DNA from: Apophysomyces variabilis
Taxonomy: Eukaryota > Mucoromycota > Mucoromycetes > Mucorales > Mucoraceae
Length of the DNA: 64,000 nt
Direction of reading: 5' to 3'
NCBI GenBank assembly: GCA_002749535.1
Contig: MZZL01000409.1
Coordinates: forward strand, 395,865 to 459,864
The position numbers and the translations under genes are program-made. Below the pieces are notes generated by a model, which worked only from the letters and a program-made list of their open reading frames with translations, ran no database searches and was not told the origin of the DNA. Below are positions 1 to 9,702 of this stretch, piece by piece. Numbering within the stretch: position 1 is the first letter of the stretch; each line of letters begins with the position of its first letter.

Positions 1-600
1 CTAGGTATGGTAGGGATCTGGTCATTATCTATCATTATGAAATACCGTGCAAAACGGTCCATATCCTCAACTGTATCACCCTGTTCAGCTGCTCGGAGCA
101 CTCTCATATTTTGGGCAAGACGCATGACATGCACATGTTGCCAGAGAACTGAGTTCTCGAAGCAAGCATCAATAATCTCAGAGCGAAAGTCATGAGGAAT
201 TACAGGCAGAATTTGACGAAAATCTCCTCCAGAAAGGACGACTTTCTCACTGAATGGGATATTTAAAAAGCAGGATCCATGATGGCCATAATGTCTTTGA
301 ATAACCAATCAACGGCCTCAAGCGCGTGTCGGTGAATCATGGGTGCCTCATCCCAAATGATCAAAGCTGCTTCCTTGAGTAACTGACCCCGAGGAGACTG
401 AGCTGTGACACTGCAGCTCGAATGCTGGTTAAGGCCGGCAACGGAATCCTGAACATGGAATGGGCTGTTCGCCCTCCATGAAGTAGTAATGCTGCGATTC
501 CTGATGAAGCGACTGCAATGGCAACTTTCCGCTCCGATCGGAGATAATCAAATATAAAGTCGTAAAGGAAAGTCTTACCCCCCCGCTGGACGGATACTTT
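1..600 (-). pseudogene. Helitron PIF1-type helicase relic (3' part)
   Basis: Read on the minus strand this stretch gives broken pieces of a Helitron/PIF1 helicase. In order they are a decayed P-loop ending [14 protein letters not shown], then IIWDEAPMIHRHALEAVDWL (Walker B region), then GGDFRQILPVIPHDFRSEII and a QNMRVL motif. The frame shifts between pieces, and the P-loop lacks the normal GxxGxGKT spacing, so this is a pseudogene. It runs off the left edge of the window. The upstream half of the same element lies at about 3313-3985 on the same strand, and plus-strand transposon debris separates the two. Family identity is well supported by motif order; activity is not expected. Confidence 0.8.
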
Positions 601-699
601 GGTTTACGCTCCGCTCTAACTTAGGTTTAATAACTTGTTGAGGAAAAACTGTCACTTACCTATCTTCTTGAAACACGTTAAATTATCAAGCTAATGTTC

Positions 700-3130
700 C
701 TGAAAATGACGACTTCACCCATTTGAGTGATGGGAACAAATCTTAGAAGCGACGAGTAGCTGTTGGAGGTGATGGAGCCATCATATACAACATGGACATT
801 GGGTGGCAGCTGGAGAAGTATGCCAGCAAAGGAAGACGTATTTAACAAAAAATGCCTCGGGGCCCTTGTATGTTATAACACCCTGTGTGCCATGAATCAG
901 AAGGGCATAAACATTAGACCGCGATCTGATACGAGAAATATCGAGAAACAGGTTGATGAGGGATGCATGCAGTGCAAAACTGCTCTATTTCATATAAAAG
1001 TGCACTGTGCGAGTAATCTATGTTTATGAAGGCTACTACTGTATTATGCATCGTAAAGGATCGCATACCCACCAAAAGTACGAGGAAAAGCATCTTTCAT
1101 GTAAAGAATACAAACGGTTGGAAGCACCAGTGCTGTCATATCCAACAGAAACTGCACTTGAGCTGATGGTTGGGACAAGCACTGCTCGTCCCGGAGCCAA
1201 CAAACCTGTACGAGATATCAACAATCATTTGCAACATCTTGGCCGAGTGCAGCATTACCGCCGTAGCATTCTGGGAAAGCATGGCTTAACGGCAAAGAAG
1301 AAACACAACTCAGAAGGGATATTTCAGGAATTTGCCCAGCTAGAAAGCGACTACCCTGGGTCTTTATGTGAAGACATGAGTATCTACCCTCGTACATTTT
1401 TGCATTCCATTTTATTCTCCAACAATTTCTCAGTACATGGATTTTAACAACCCTATACTTACGGACATCACCTATGATTCTTTCGAGAAACAATATTATC
1501 TGTGTACGATAAATATATACGTTGCTGCGCTGGACAGATATATCATTGCTTTCCAAGCCACTCTTGGCGGACTAATCTCTGAGCATTACACAGCTTATTT
1601 TCTGGCCCTCTTCAAAGCATATAGCACGTAATTCGAAAAGTTCGATCAGGACAGCGATTGGATTGGGCTTATCGTAGACTTCTCCCAGGCCAAGAAATGG
1701 ATTCCTAAATGCTTATAAAAAGTTCACAGGAATGGCCGACGGAGAAAAATATATTAAAGGATGCTATTATCATTACCAGCAATCCGTGCAATGCCTTTTA
1801 AGGAACAAAGGAGTAGTGCATCAAGATAAAGAAGACATGTTTCGAGAGCTTACAAGTATCATGTACACCACAAGCGGCCGAAACACGTTTCATGGTGCAG
1901 TAGCTGACCTCAGGGCCAATTTTCCCAATGCGAAAAAAATGGATAGACTGATGGTTACGGCCAGAGATAGCTGGATTTTTAAGTCGCAAGGTGTACTCCA
2001 CACAGATTTGCAAAACACAGAGGCAAGAGCTATTAACGGTGTTGAAGCCTTTCACCGCAACCTCTAACGTGTCGTTCAAAGTAAAAAGCCGCTTGTCGCT
2101 ACCCTCAGACAAACATCCCCAATATCTCATCAACGAAGAAACCAACCTTGAGCGGGCTTCAATTTGTTTACCAGTCGATTACACGAGAAATAAGCAGTAA
2201 ATTGCAGTCTAACGCAACGTCTGCTTAATCTTACTTAATTAAGCCATACAAGAAAAGAGTTCCGAAAAAATTCGTGAACGATGCTCGTGCGCCAGACACT
2301 ACTAACGCTCTTATTCCGAAGAAACGAAGAAGAGAAAGAAAAAGAAAAAAAGCCCATAGAGATGATATCGAGCAGAGTGCAAACAGCACGTCTATCCGAA
2401 CTAAAAGTTCAACATAAACGCCAAAAAAATTTTGAAGCAGAAATAAGAGCCAAGCAAAGGGCAACCGTGCAAGCTGCTGTTGAAGAAAGGTCAATATACA
2501 ACTCATTTAATGATATTAGCTTTTTAGAAGTAGAGAATGGTACTGTTATGATCTGTTTGCAGTTCCACAACATATATTCAAGATGACAAGGCCTTTCATA
2601 AGGGCAGCGAACAGTTAATAGTAGAATCAAGTATATCAAAAGCTAACATTGATTTCCCAACCTATGGCTATAATAACCCCATATTTGTCGTAGAAGACGT
2701 ACACGAATTACTGCATATACCGACCAGACGCTCAATACCCTTTCGCATAAATATAGAAGCTCTGACGGAAGTCTCCCTGGATGAGAAAAGCGCAATTGAG
2801 AAGTTCGCCTACGTTGAAAAAACGGAAGGATACCCTCTAAAGATCAAGAGAAACGAATTTAATTCCTGCTATATCGATCCCGTCTTCGAACTGCTTATGA
2901 GGGTTGTCCTACCAGTTTTTGAACTACCCGTCGAATTGAGTGCCAATGTTCTTAGCAAGGATCATCTTATGTACACTGCACAATTTGGCAAGGCCAGAGG
3001 ACACGTATGGAATCGTGCTACATCATACAGTTTCCAAAAGGGCGAATTTAATGATCCCTTAAACATCTTACATTATCTGTTCCACAAGTCCAGTCATGAG
3101 TTAACGGTCCTCTGTTATTAAACACTTTGC
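700..3130 (+). mobile_element. MULE-like transposase remnant inserted in Helitron
   Basis: Plus-strand reading-frame fragments at 1040-1440, 1437-1631, 1660-1720 and 1732-2067 resemble successive parts of a Mutator-like (MULE) transposase. They include AFQATLGGLISEHYTAYFLA, then VDFSQAKK, then GCYYHYQQSVQ (the GC-x-FH-x-KQ region just after the DDE core). Stops and frame changes break it up. A downstream stretch (about 2281-3120) is also partly open on the plus strand and codes for a Lys/Glu-rich segment followed by an unrecognised domain, possibly the element's C-terminal region or cargo. It sits exactly between two halves of a minus-strand Helitron, so it probably inserted into that element. 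I could not identify terminal repeats or a target-site duplication by eye. Confidence 0.6.
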
Positions 3131-3312
3131 ATTTGCAACGGGAAGAATGGTGAATAAGATCACTTTACCTAAAAGGCCCGGATCCACTTGGGACGTCGAG
3201 GAGATAGTTCCTGCAGAACCCCCCCCTGGACCATCCACAAAGAAAACTCTGGGCAAAGATCGATCCTCTACTGCACCAACAACAGCACTAAATACTGTTC
3301 ATTAATCCACAT

Positions 3313-3985
3313 TCAATGCAGCAAGCTGCTCTGGTGCAAGAAGTTGAAGGTCAATTGCACTATAGCTGCCGCGTTTCTGGTCAATGAGTCAGTCGCTCGA
3401 ATTGTGCGCATTGGACGTTGAAGCATGTCAGTTAGGCCAGCAAGAGACATGCCGAATTCTTGCAATATTGCATGACAATCACAAAGCCCTTTGTGTTCAC
3501 CTGCAACAGGGTCAACATCTTCGGCTTCTCGTAAGTAGTCTGGAATGAAGTCTGTCTTGAATCTGTCCCAAAGAGCCGCTGAGGAGGATGGGTTGCAGTA
3601 GACGATAAAGGTACAGAACAAACGACGTAGTTCCTTGCAGACACTTCTATTTGGCAACCTTCGACCAAACCATTCGATCCACTCTTGGCCTGTGCTGACC
3701 AATGCAAAGGCAACGGCTGCATCATGGAATGTTGCATGCAACGTTCCGTTTACTGTTGAGGTGGTCAAAACTGGTAGCACCTTTAACGTGTAAGAGTAGC
3801 AAACGCAAAGCGAAGCGTTCCCTATCCCGTGGCTGAACAAAGTACAGTCTTCCAATAGCTGGGCGAGAACGGGTCCGAGAAGTCCATACACGGCGAGTCT
3901 TATGGAAAGAGTAGTGGTTTGGGGAATTTCCACATACTAATAGTTGTGAGCGTGCACATCTGACTCGTTCAATGCGAACCATGCC
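3313..3985 (-). pseudogene. Helitron Rep/helicase relic (middle part)
   Basis: Minus-strand frames give the linker between Rep and helicase domains of a Helitron protein. Pieces include IGRLYFVQPRDRERFALRLL and HVKGATSFDHL, then VHATFHDAAVAFALV, GQEWIEWF, LRRLFCTFIVYCNPSSSALW-like text and a GLCDCHAILQEFG segment. At least one frameshift (near 3720-3740) separates the first pieces from the rest, and the helicase half is displaced to 1-600. A degenerate upstream continuation may run to about 4700, but I could not place Rep catalytic histidines there. This is a dead transposon copy, not a host gene. Confidence 0.8.
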
Positions 3986-4700
3986 GTCAGCGTTGTATTT
4001 CTCTGACGCTGCAAGACTTCAAGAATATCATCATCGTCTCGGATTACAACCTGATGTGCGTTTGGCAAATGCACCGCAAGCCGATTTCACATCTCCGATC
4101 GACAGCTCCGATCACATCCATCAGTGGGTCAGACGTTGTAATCTGGCAGAATCAGAGACTATCTATTGCCATTTCGCAGTGTAGCCATTCTTGAAAATCG
4201 CTGCAAGCGCTGTAACAGGATTAGCTTGCGACTTTGGTGTTGGAGAAACGAAACTGCAGGCGATGCTTTCCGAGAGCAGTAAATCGTACAATGCTGATGG
4301 CCGGGTCTATATTGCAAACTCAGGCCTGGAGCTTCTTTTGCTTAAGTCGTCTGGACCGTATACCACTCACATGGATAAATCCCGACATACGTTTGACCAT
4401 GTGAAAGGGGGTTCGGCTGCTACAACATGTTGGCTAAGATTGTCCGTACTTACAATCGCGCAGAGGCAACATTGCTGAACGATCTCCGTGTAATACCCAT
4501 CTACACCAGCTCCAAGGATATAACAATTTAAATTCCATAGATTCTTTCTGCCTCCTTGAAAAATGCTGACTGTTGTTGTAGATGAGTGTATCCGCTGCTG
4601 GGTGATGCGCCCTGTTTTAAACGGAGAGTTCGTTTCCTTTGAAGGTGTCAGCAAAGTAAAAAATTGATGTGGATCCAGACAACACCAGGTCGATCAGAGA
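3986..4700 (-). other. degenerate sequence upstream of Helitron relic
   Basis: Short open frames occur on both strands, but none is a complete gene. On the minus strand fragments such as a YGPDDLSKRSSRPEF-like stretch could be decayed 5' Helitron coding sequence, by position only. I cannot assign domains. Confidence 0.3.
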
Positions 4701-4739
4701 GGTCATCGAGTTGTTTGTAAATGTCAAGGTATGTGTAAC

Positions 4740-6060
4740 TGAATAGTCCAGCAACAAAACCGCAATACTATATGCTTTGTATTAACGGATCATACTGCTA
4801 GCACCTGTTGAATTGTAGTTGTGAGGTCATGAAGAAGTTAAAAGTCACTGACGATGGGTACCGTATTTGGATGAGCAGGAGAACGGAACCCGGATAAGCC
4901 TTGACTCACTGTTGAAACCCACACCAGTCAAGCCATTCAAGACCCAACATTATAAAAATATATCGGACCTGGATCCTATCTCATCTCTTTTCTAAATAAT
5001 CACTATTCCACTTCCAAGCCGACTTGTGCATACCATCACCTTCCATTGCTTTCCGTATATAATCTTACTATCATCTTAAAATTTTCCATATACAGCCTGT
5101 TAGGAAGCTCATAAACGAATCATGTGAGTGTGAGACTCTTCTGATGACCATCAGTCGATCTGTCGGTCAGTTTGTTCTACAATAATCTAGCGTAGCCAAC
5201 GCTTGGTACGTATTGCACCTTTTCTACATCCATATTGCTGATTTTTTCTTTTTAACCACTAATAAAGAGGGAGGAGATATTGAGCTCGCATTTCACCACC
5301 ATTCGGTCATCTCCTCTATGCAAGTCATTGTTGTAATCGATGACATTAGAGATCATGCTGCGAAAAATGCTGGGGATGTATGTAAGTATGTAGTCGAATT
5401 CTTTAATATTTGCTCGAGATGACTATATACAACAGGTAGTTAGCTTTTAACCATTTAATTTTAAGTGATGGATCCAAACGTTGGATCAGTAAATTTATTT
5501 CGCTTTTCAGTTAATTCGAGATACTCGAGGCCGCAAAGTTTATTGACTTAGGAACCACAACGAGTATTTCATCATTCCAATTGCCTGATTGACATAGATC
5601 GTGTCGCTCTGTAGATGATTATCATTGTTATTTAGAATCCTTCTACTGTATTCCCAAAAATTAAAGTCGCATCTAGCAAATTATCTTGGTGTATTTTGAT
5701 AACTGAGCTTGACGCTAAGAAATCGTTCTAAGATGATAGGACGGCAAACTCAAATCCTGCTATGATGTCTTTTTTTTTTTTTGAAATATGGAAATCAAAC
5801 AATCGCCTGGTATAGGCTATACGATTATCCTGCTATCCAAAGCACGAAGCGATCTGAAGGCGCACTTGGAAACACGGATGCATGTACATTTTCTCATTTA
5901 GATATTGATACACAAATTAAGGGATGCTATAATTTATCTCGCGGAAACTAAATAAAATACATAAACGACAGTTACAAGTAAACTGTAAAATGACTGAGGA
6001 AAGAAAGGGAAACAGCTGTCTCCATATATATTGTTTTTTTGTTTGTACTTTATATTGCTA
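4740..6060. other. intergenic, no gene seen
   Basis: There is no ORF with family resemblance or a consistent exon chain. It contains a T-tract near 5769-5781 and a roughly 75-bp segment at 5658-5730 that is repeated, diverged, at about 19519-19590. The segment just 3' of chitin deacetylase (about 5940-6060) is AT-rich, as expected for its 3' UTR and polyadenylation region. Confidence 0.5.
5658..5730 (+). repeat. dispersed repeat copy A
   Basis: A 24-nt core beginning AATTAAAGTCGCATCTAGCA is shared exactly with a second copy near 19521. Both are followed by a further match ending TTGACGCTAA. The flanks differ, so this looks like two diverged copies of a short dispersed element, not a tandem repeat. 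Its nature (MITE fragment, solo end of a transposon, or other) is unknown. Confidence 0.55.
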
Positions 6061-6064
6061 CTCT

Positions 6065-7403
6065 TTACACAATAACCAAAAGACCGAGCAACGCAGCAAG
6101 GAACAATGATGCGTTCAAAGAAACGGAAGCGGCTGCGTTTTGAGGGTTGTTGGTTTGCGAACCAGTACTTGCGCCAGGCTTGGAGCCAGAGCCGGATGCG
6201 GAGCCAGAGGCAGCGTTAGAACCAGAGCCGGAGGCGGCGTCAGACTTAGAACCGGTGGCAGTGGCGAAGTCGGGGAAGGCGACGTTCTGCTCAAGATAGG
6301 GGTGGGAGATGTTCATGCAGGTGGCGACATCGACAACGTGCTTATAAGCCTTCTTGATTTCAGGATAGTGCTTAAGTGCGAAAGACATGGTCATGTTGTT
6401 GATTTCGTGAGCCAAAACGATGTTGCCGTCGTTCTTGAAAGTTCCGTTCTTGCCCATAGCAATGAAGTCTTCATAGTGCTTGTTGACAGTGTCTTCAGTA
6501 ACACCGGCCATAACGTTAGCAGCCCAGTCGTCAGTGTCAAGGTTCCAGATGATAGCGGTCAAGTTAAGCTGAGTTGCGATCCATCGGACACGGTCGTCCA
6601 AATCACCTTGAGCAGGGCGCCAGTGCAGAGGGGTAACGCCAGTGACATACTTGATAGCTTTCTGGGTGTAGTACAGTTCAGCAAGGACTTCCTCGTTGGT
6701 CAAGGTGGTCATCAAGTGGTGAGACCAAGTGTGGCCAGCCAAATGATGGCCATCCTTCACACCACGCATGGCACCATATGGCCAGTTAATGACATTAGTA
6801 CCAATGTAGAACATGGAAGCCTTTTGCTTGTTTTCGGCCAAATAGTCGTAGAAAGCATTGTGCGAACAGTTGGGGCCATCATCGAAAGTCTAAGGTAAAT
6901 TCGATGTTAGACAAATTCACATAATTCTATGATATGCGACTTACAAGACCCCAGGTATCGGGTTCGGGGCACTTATAGATATCAGGGTTCACACCTGCAA
7001 GTTTAGGCTTGACACATTGGCTAGTGGTCCACCAGCAGTCAGGATCCTTAGCAACGTCGTAACCGGTGGTATCAACGCCGCCATCAGGCTTAAGCTTGCG
7101 AACGGGGATGTTGGGTGCCTTTGACCAGTCAATGGATTTATACAAGTTTTGGAATTCAGCAGTCTTGTTCATTCCATTACTGGTGGCGAGCTTCCAAAGT
7201 TCGGGCCATTCGGCAGCATTGATCGGCACAGGAGGGGCGTAGTAAGTGCACTGCTGGGTGGGATCCAAGGAGGTTGTTTGAGGAATATTGGGGATCTCGA
7301 TCTTTGTAGGGTCGACAGGACTCGAGAAGTTAGTAGTGGCGGCATTCACACCTGCCAATGCTGCAGCGAAGGAAAGAACGGTTGTTGTGGATGTCCAGAC
7401 CAT
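6065..7403 (-). CDS. CDA: chitin deacetylase, secreted/GPI-anchored (CE4)
   Basis: Exons complement(join(6065..6889,6945..7403)), 427 aa. The 55-nt intron has GTAAGT and TTAG ends. The protein removes acetyl groups from chitin to give chitosan at the cell surface, a hallmark of mucoralean walls. Residues 1-21 form a signal peptide ending GVNA. The polysaccharide-deacetylase domain (about 150-345) carries TFDDGP (metal-binding Asp pair), HTWSH (about 206-210, metal His pair), RPAQGD, an NLDTDDW stretch and the late IVLAHE catalytic His. A Ser/Gly/Ala-rich spacer and a hydrophobic C-terminus suggest GPI anchoring. The length matches known zygomycete CDAs. The RPAQGD motif has Gln where many CE4 enzymes have an aromatic residue. 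The call is confident; the GPI anchor is inferred. Confidence 0.95.
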
Positions 7404-7504
7404 GACGGTGAAAGGGAAGGTTGTTGGAAGGAAAGGAAAGGAAAGTAAAAAGGGTGAAAGGTGTAAGAAGAGGGAACAAAAGTCGCACTGGAAAATCGTA
7501 TGTC

Positions 7505-7510
7505 TATATA
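7505..7510 (-). promoter_or_regulatory. TATA-like box of chitin deacetylase
   Basis: TATATA lies about 102 bp upstream of the chitin deacetylase ATG, in a purine-rich (minus strand: pyrimidine-rich) leader. The spacing suits a fungal TATA element. This is position and sequence only. Confidence 0.35.
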
Positions 7511-9260
7511 CTCAAGCGATGAACTATTTTAAGGTACCTTTGAACGGTAAATGGCAAATTTTTCATGGAGTTTGAATGTCCATGATGAAGTTAGATGCAG
7601 TATTGCCTTTTTATTGCGTGCAAAATCCCATTTATAGCCTGTTGAGTCAAATACCGCCAAATATTGGTAAAAGTGCGACTCGCCGCGTCGTCTAAATTAC
7701 TGTTTATGGTACTAAACAATTTCCAGGGACAGACAAATATCGAGTCTGTACAACGACGAAATCAAACATCGCCAATTATTAGTTGTCGCACTTAATCGAT
7801 CTGAGTATCGATATTTTTAGTGAAGCAATTCAACACCCTTTTTTTTCTTCCTTTGTTGGAACTTGATTCTTTATGGGTGCTAGGGATCATGTCTCGAAGA
7901 ATGGTGTGGAAGACAATTAGATAGTGTAAATTGTACGAATAACGTCTTTCTATCGTATGGTGATCATTATGGCTGAATGCAAGGGCACGAGCTCAGCGGG
8001 GCGATCCGTGGCGGAGCGGATTAACCTTTTTTCTTCGGTAACCCAACGTGATGTGCAAAAAGAATACCAGGAAACTTCCTGAAAATGAAAAACTGCATGT
8101 TCTAGACATCTCCAAAACCTTACTCATCTCTTTTTTCTTCCTCCCTTCACCGTTTCTATCTATACAACGGTAAACGATCAGCATGCAGAATGTTACATAT
8201 TTCCATGTCAATGAGGCATTGCTAAGATGCACGAGGAATTACCATATGTCATTGTTGACGGCTACAGAAATCTAGTCCAAGTATGGCTAGCACATCTACC
8301 TGTTTTTTTTTGGGTTGGGAAACATTCGCTGTGTTTATCGCTCGCACGGCCGACTTCACGGTTGCCAAAAGTTGCTTCTTATTTTTCTTTTCTGCATTTC
8401 TATTTTCTTTTCTGTGCTTTTTTTTTGTTGTGAGGACCTCACTTTGTCAGATATTTTTGGTCTACTCTTATATTTGATTTGCAACTTCGCCATTTGAGAG
8501 AAGGCGATACTCAATGGATCGTGTCTGATTCTATTACTGTCTTTTTTCCTTAACTGTAAGACAACGAACAGCTTCCGCATCACGGCCCGCTGTAGCACAG
8601 TCGTCATACAATTGACCATACCATATAAAATATTTTCCTCCTGCTGAATTGTTGATCCAAGAATAACAAACACTACCAAAACAAATACCAAAAAAAAGCC
8701 TAAATTGACTGTATAACAACCTACCATGTAAATAGCGGACCAATTGTTAATGAATGGTTACCTCGTCGCTTGTCTCAATAGAAAGTGAAAATTCCGGTTA
8801 CTAATAGTCCCGGAGATCGATTTAACTCAATATACGATACATATGAAATGCATCGATATCAGCTAGATAAGAATAAGAAAACACATTGTGATCGGTGCTC
8901 TTGATTGCTACCGGATAGTTCAAACTTTAAATGCCTCATTGTTCGTCGATCTTCACTTGTCTGTGGAACCATTACCCAGTGGTATAAATGGTATAAACAG
9001 GCATAGCCGATGGCAAGACCTAGTAACAGCACTAACTGATAGTTGGATCATATTGCACATTGCATGCTGCTATATAAAGAACATATACCCTTTAAAGATG
9101 GTTGTTAATTGTTGATAAAGTGCTTTATTTTAGTCATCAACAGTTCAAAAGACAAATGTATGCAATAAGCGCTGTTTTTTCAAAAACTCGTGCGGAATCA
9201 AGAAAAATTTTGAACCTATCTAACGACCAATGAGAGCAACTAGCAACACTAAAATCAATG
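7511..9260. other. intergenic, no gene seen
   Basis: Only short overlapping ORFs are present. 8290-8430 is strongly T-rich with mixed pyrimidine tracts, and 7650-7810 has AT-rich palindromic patches around GTGCGAC/GTCGCAC. No protein family, tRNA or other RNA gene could be supported. Confidence 0.5.
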
Positions 9261-9270
9261 TCCACAGCAG

Positions 9271-9591
9271 TCAATGGCAACATTGTTGATTTTTGCTTTG
9301 TTTCGTAAACTGGCCACACTTTTTACACCATCCGCTCTTGATTAGCGCCATTTGGTCAGGTTTTGGGGTCCATCCGGTATGAACAATCCAGTCGAGCCGT
9401 TCAGGTTGGGAAACTATTGCCGTAGTTTTTTGATCGATTATAGCCTTGACCGACTGCGACTGGAAACGGTGCTTGCAAGCGTTGCAACGCGATCGCTTAC
9501 GTCTCGGAAAACAAAAGAAGAGAATATTTTCTATAACATGACCGTCTAGACATCGACAGTGTGGAAGGGTGGCGCTAACAGAAACAGACAT
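9271..9591 (-). CDS. small Cys-rich hypothetical protein
   Basis: Single-exon ORF of 106 aa from the first ATG (9591). It has paired cysteines (C-x-C, C-N-A-C and C-K-K-C) spread over the length and a basic RRKRSR patch, consistent with a zinc-binding fold. I recognise no family. It lies 112 bp beyond the stop of the tricalbin-like gene on the same strand, so it would need its own promoter. It could be a fragment of a transposon-encoded zinc protein or chance. Low confidence. Confidence 0.3.
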   Translation of the reverse strand: MSVSVSATLPHCRCLDGHVIENILFFCFPRRKRSRCNACKHRFQSQSVKAIIDQKTTAIVSQPERLDWIVHTGWTPKPDQMALIKSGWCKKCGQFTKQSKNQQCCH

Positions 9592-9702
9592 TGTGATAGA
9601 CAAGGAAGAAAGACAACACCAACATTTCAGCTCATGATATCATTAACAAGAGTTTCCGTGTTTAGATTATGCAGATGACCTAAAAACTGCTATTTCCGTT
9701 AA

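Noticed and set aside
6140..6898. 252-aa plus-strand ORF
   Set aside because: It is antisense to the chitin deacetylase exon; its Gly/Arg-rich start mirrors the Ser/Ala/Gly tail of the real protein.
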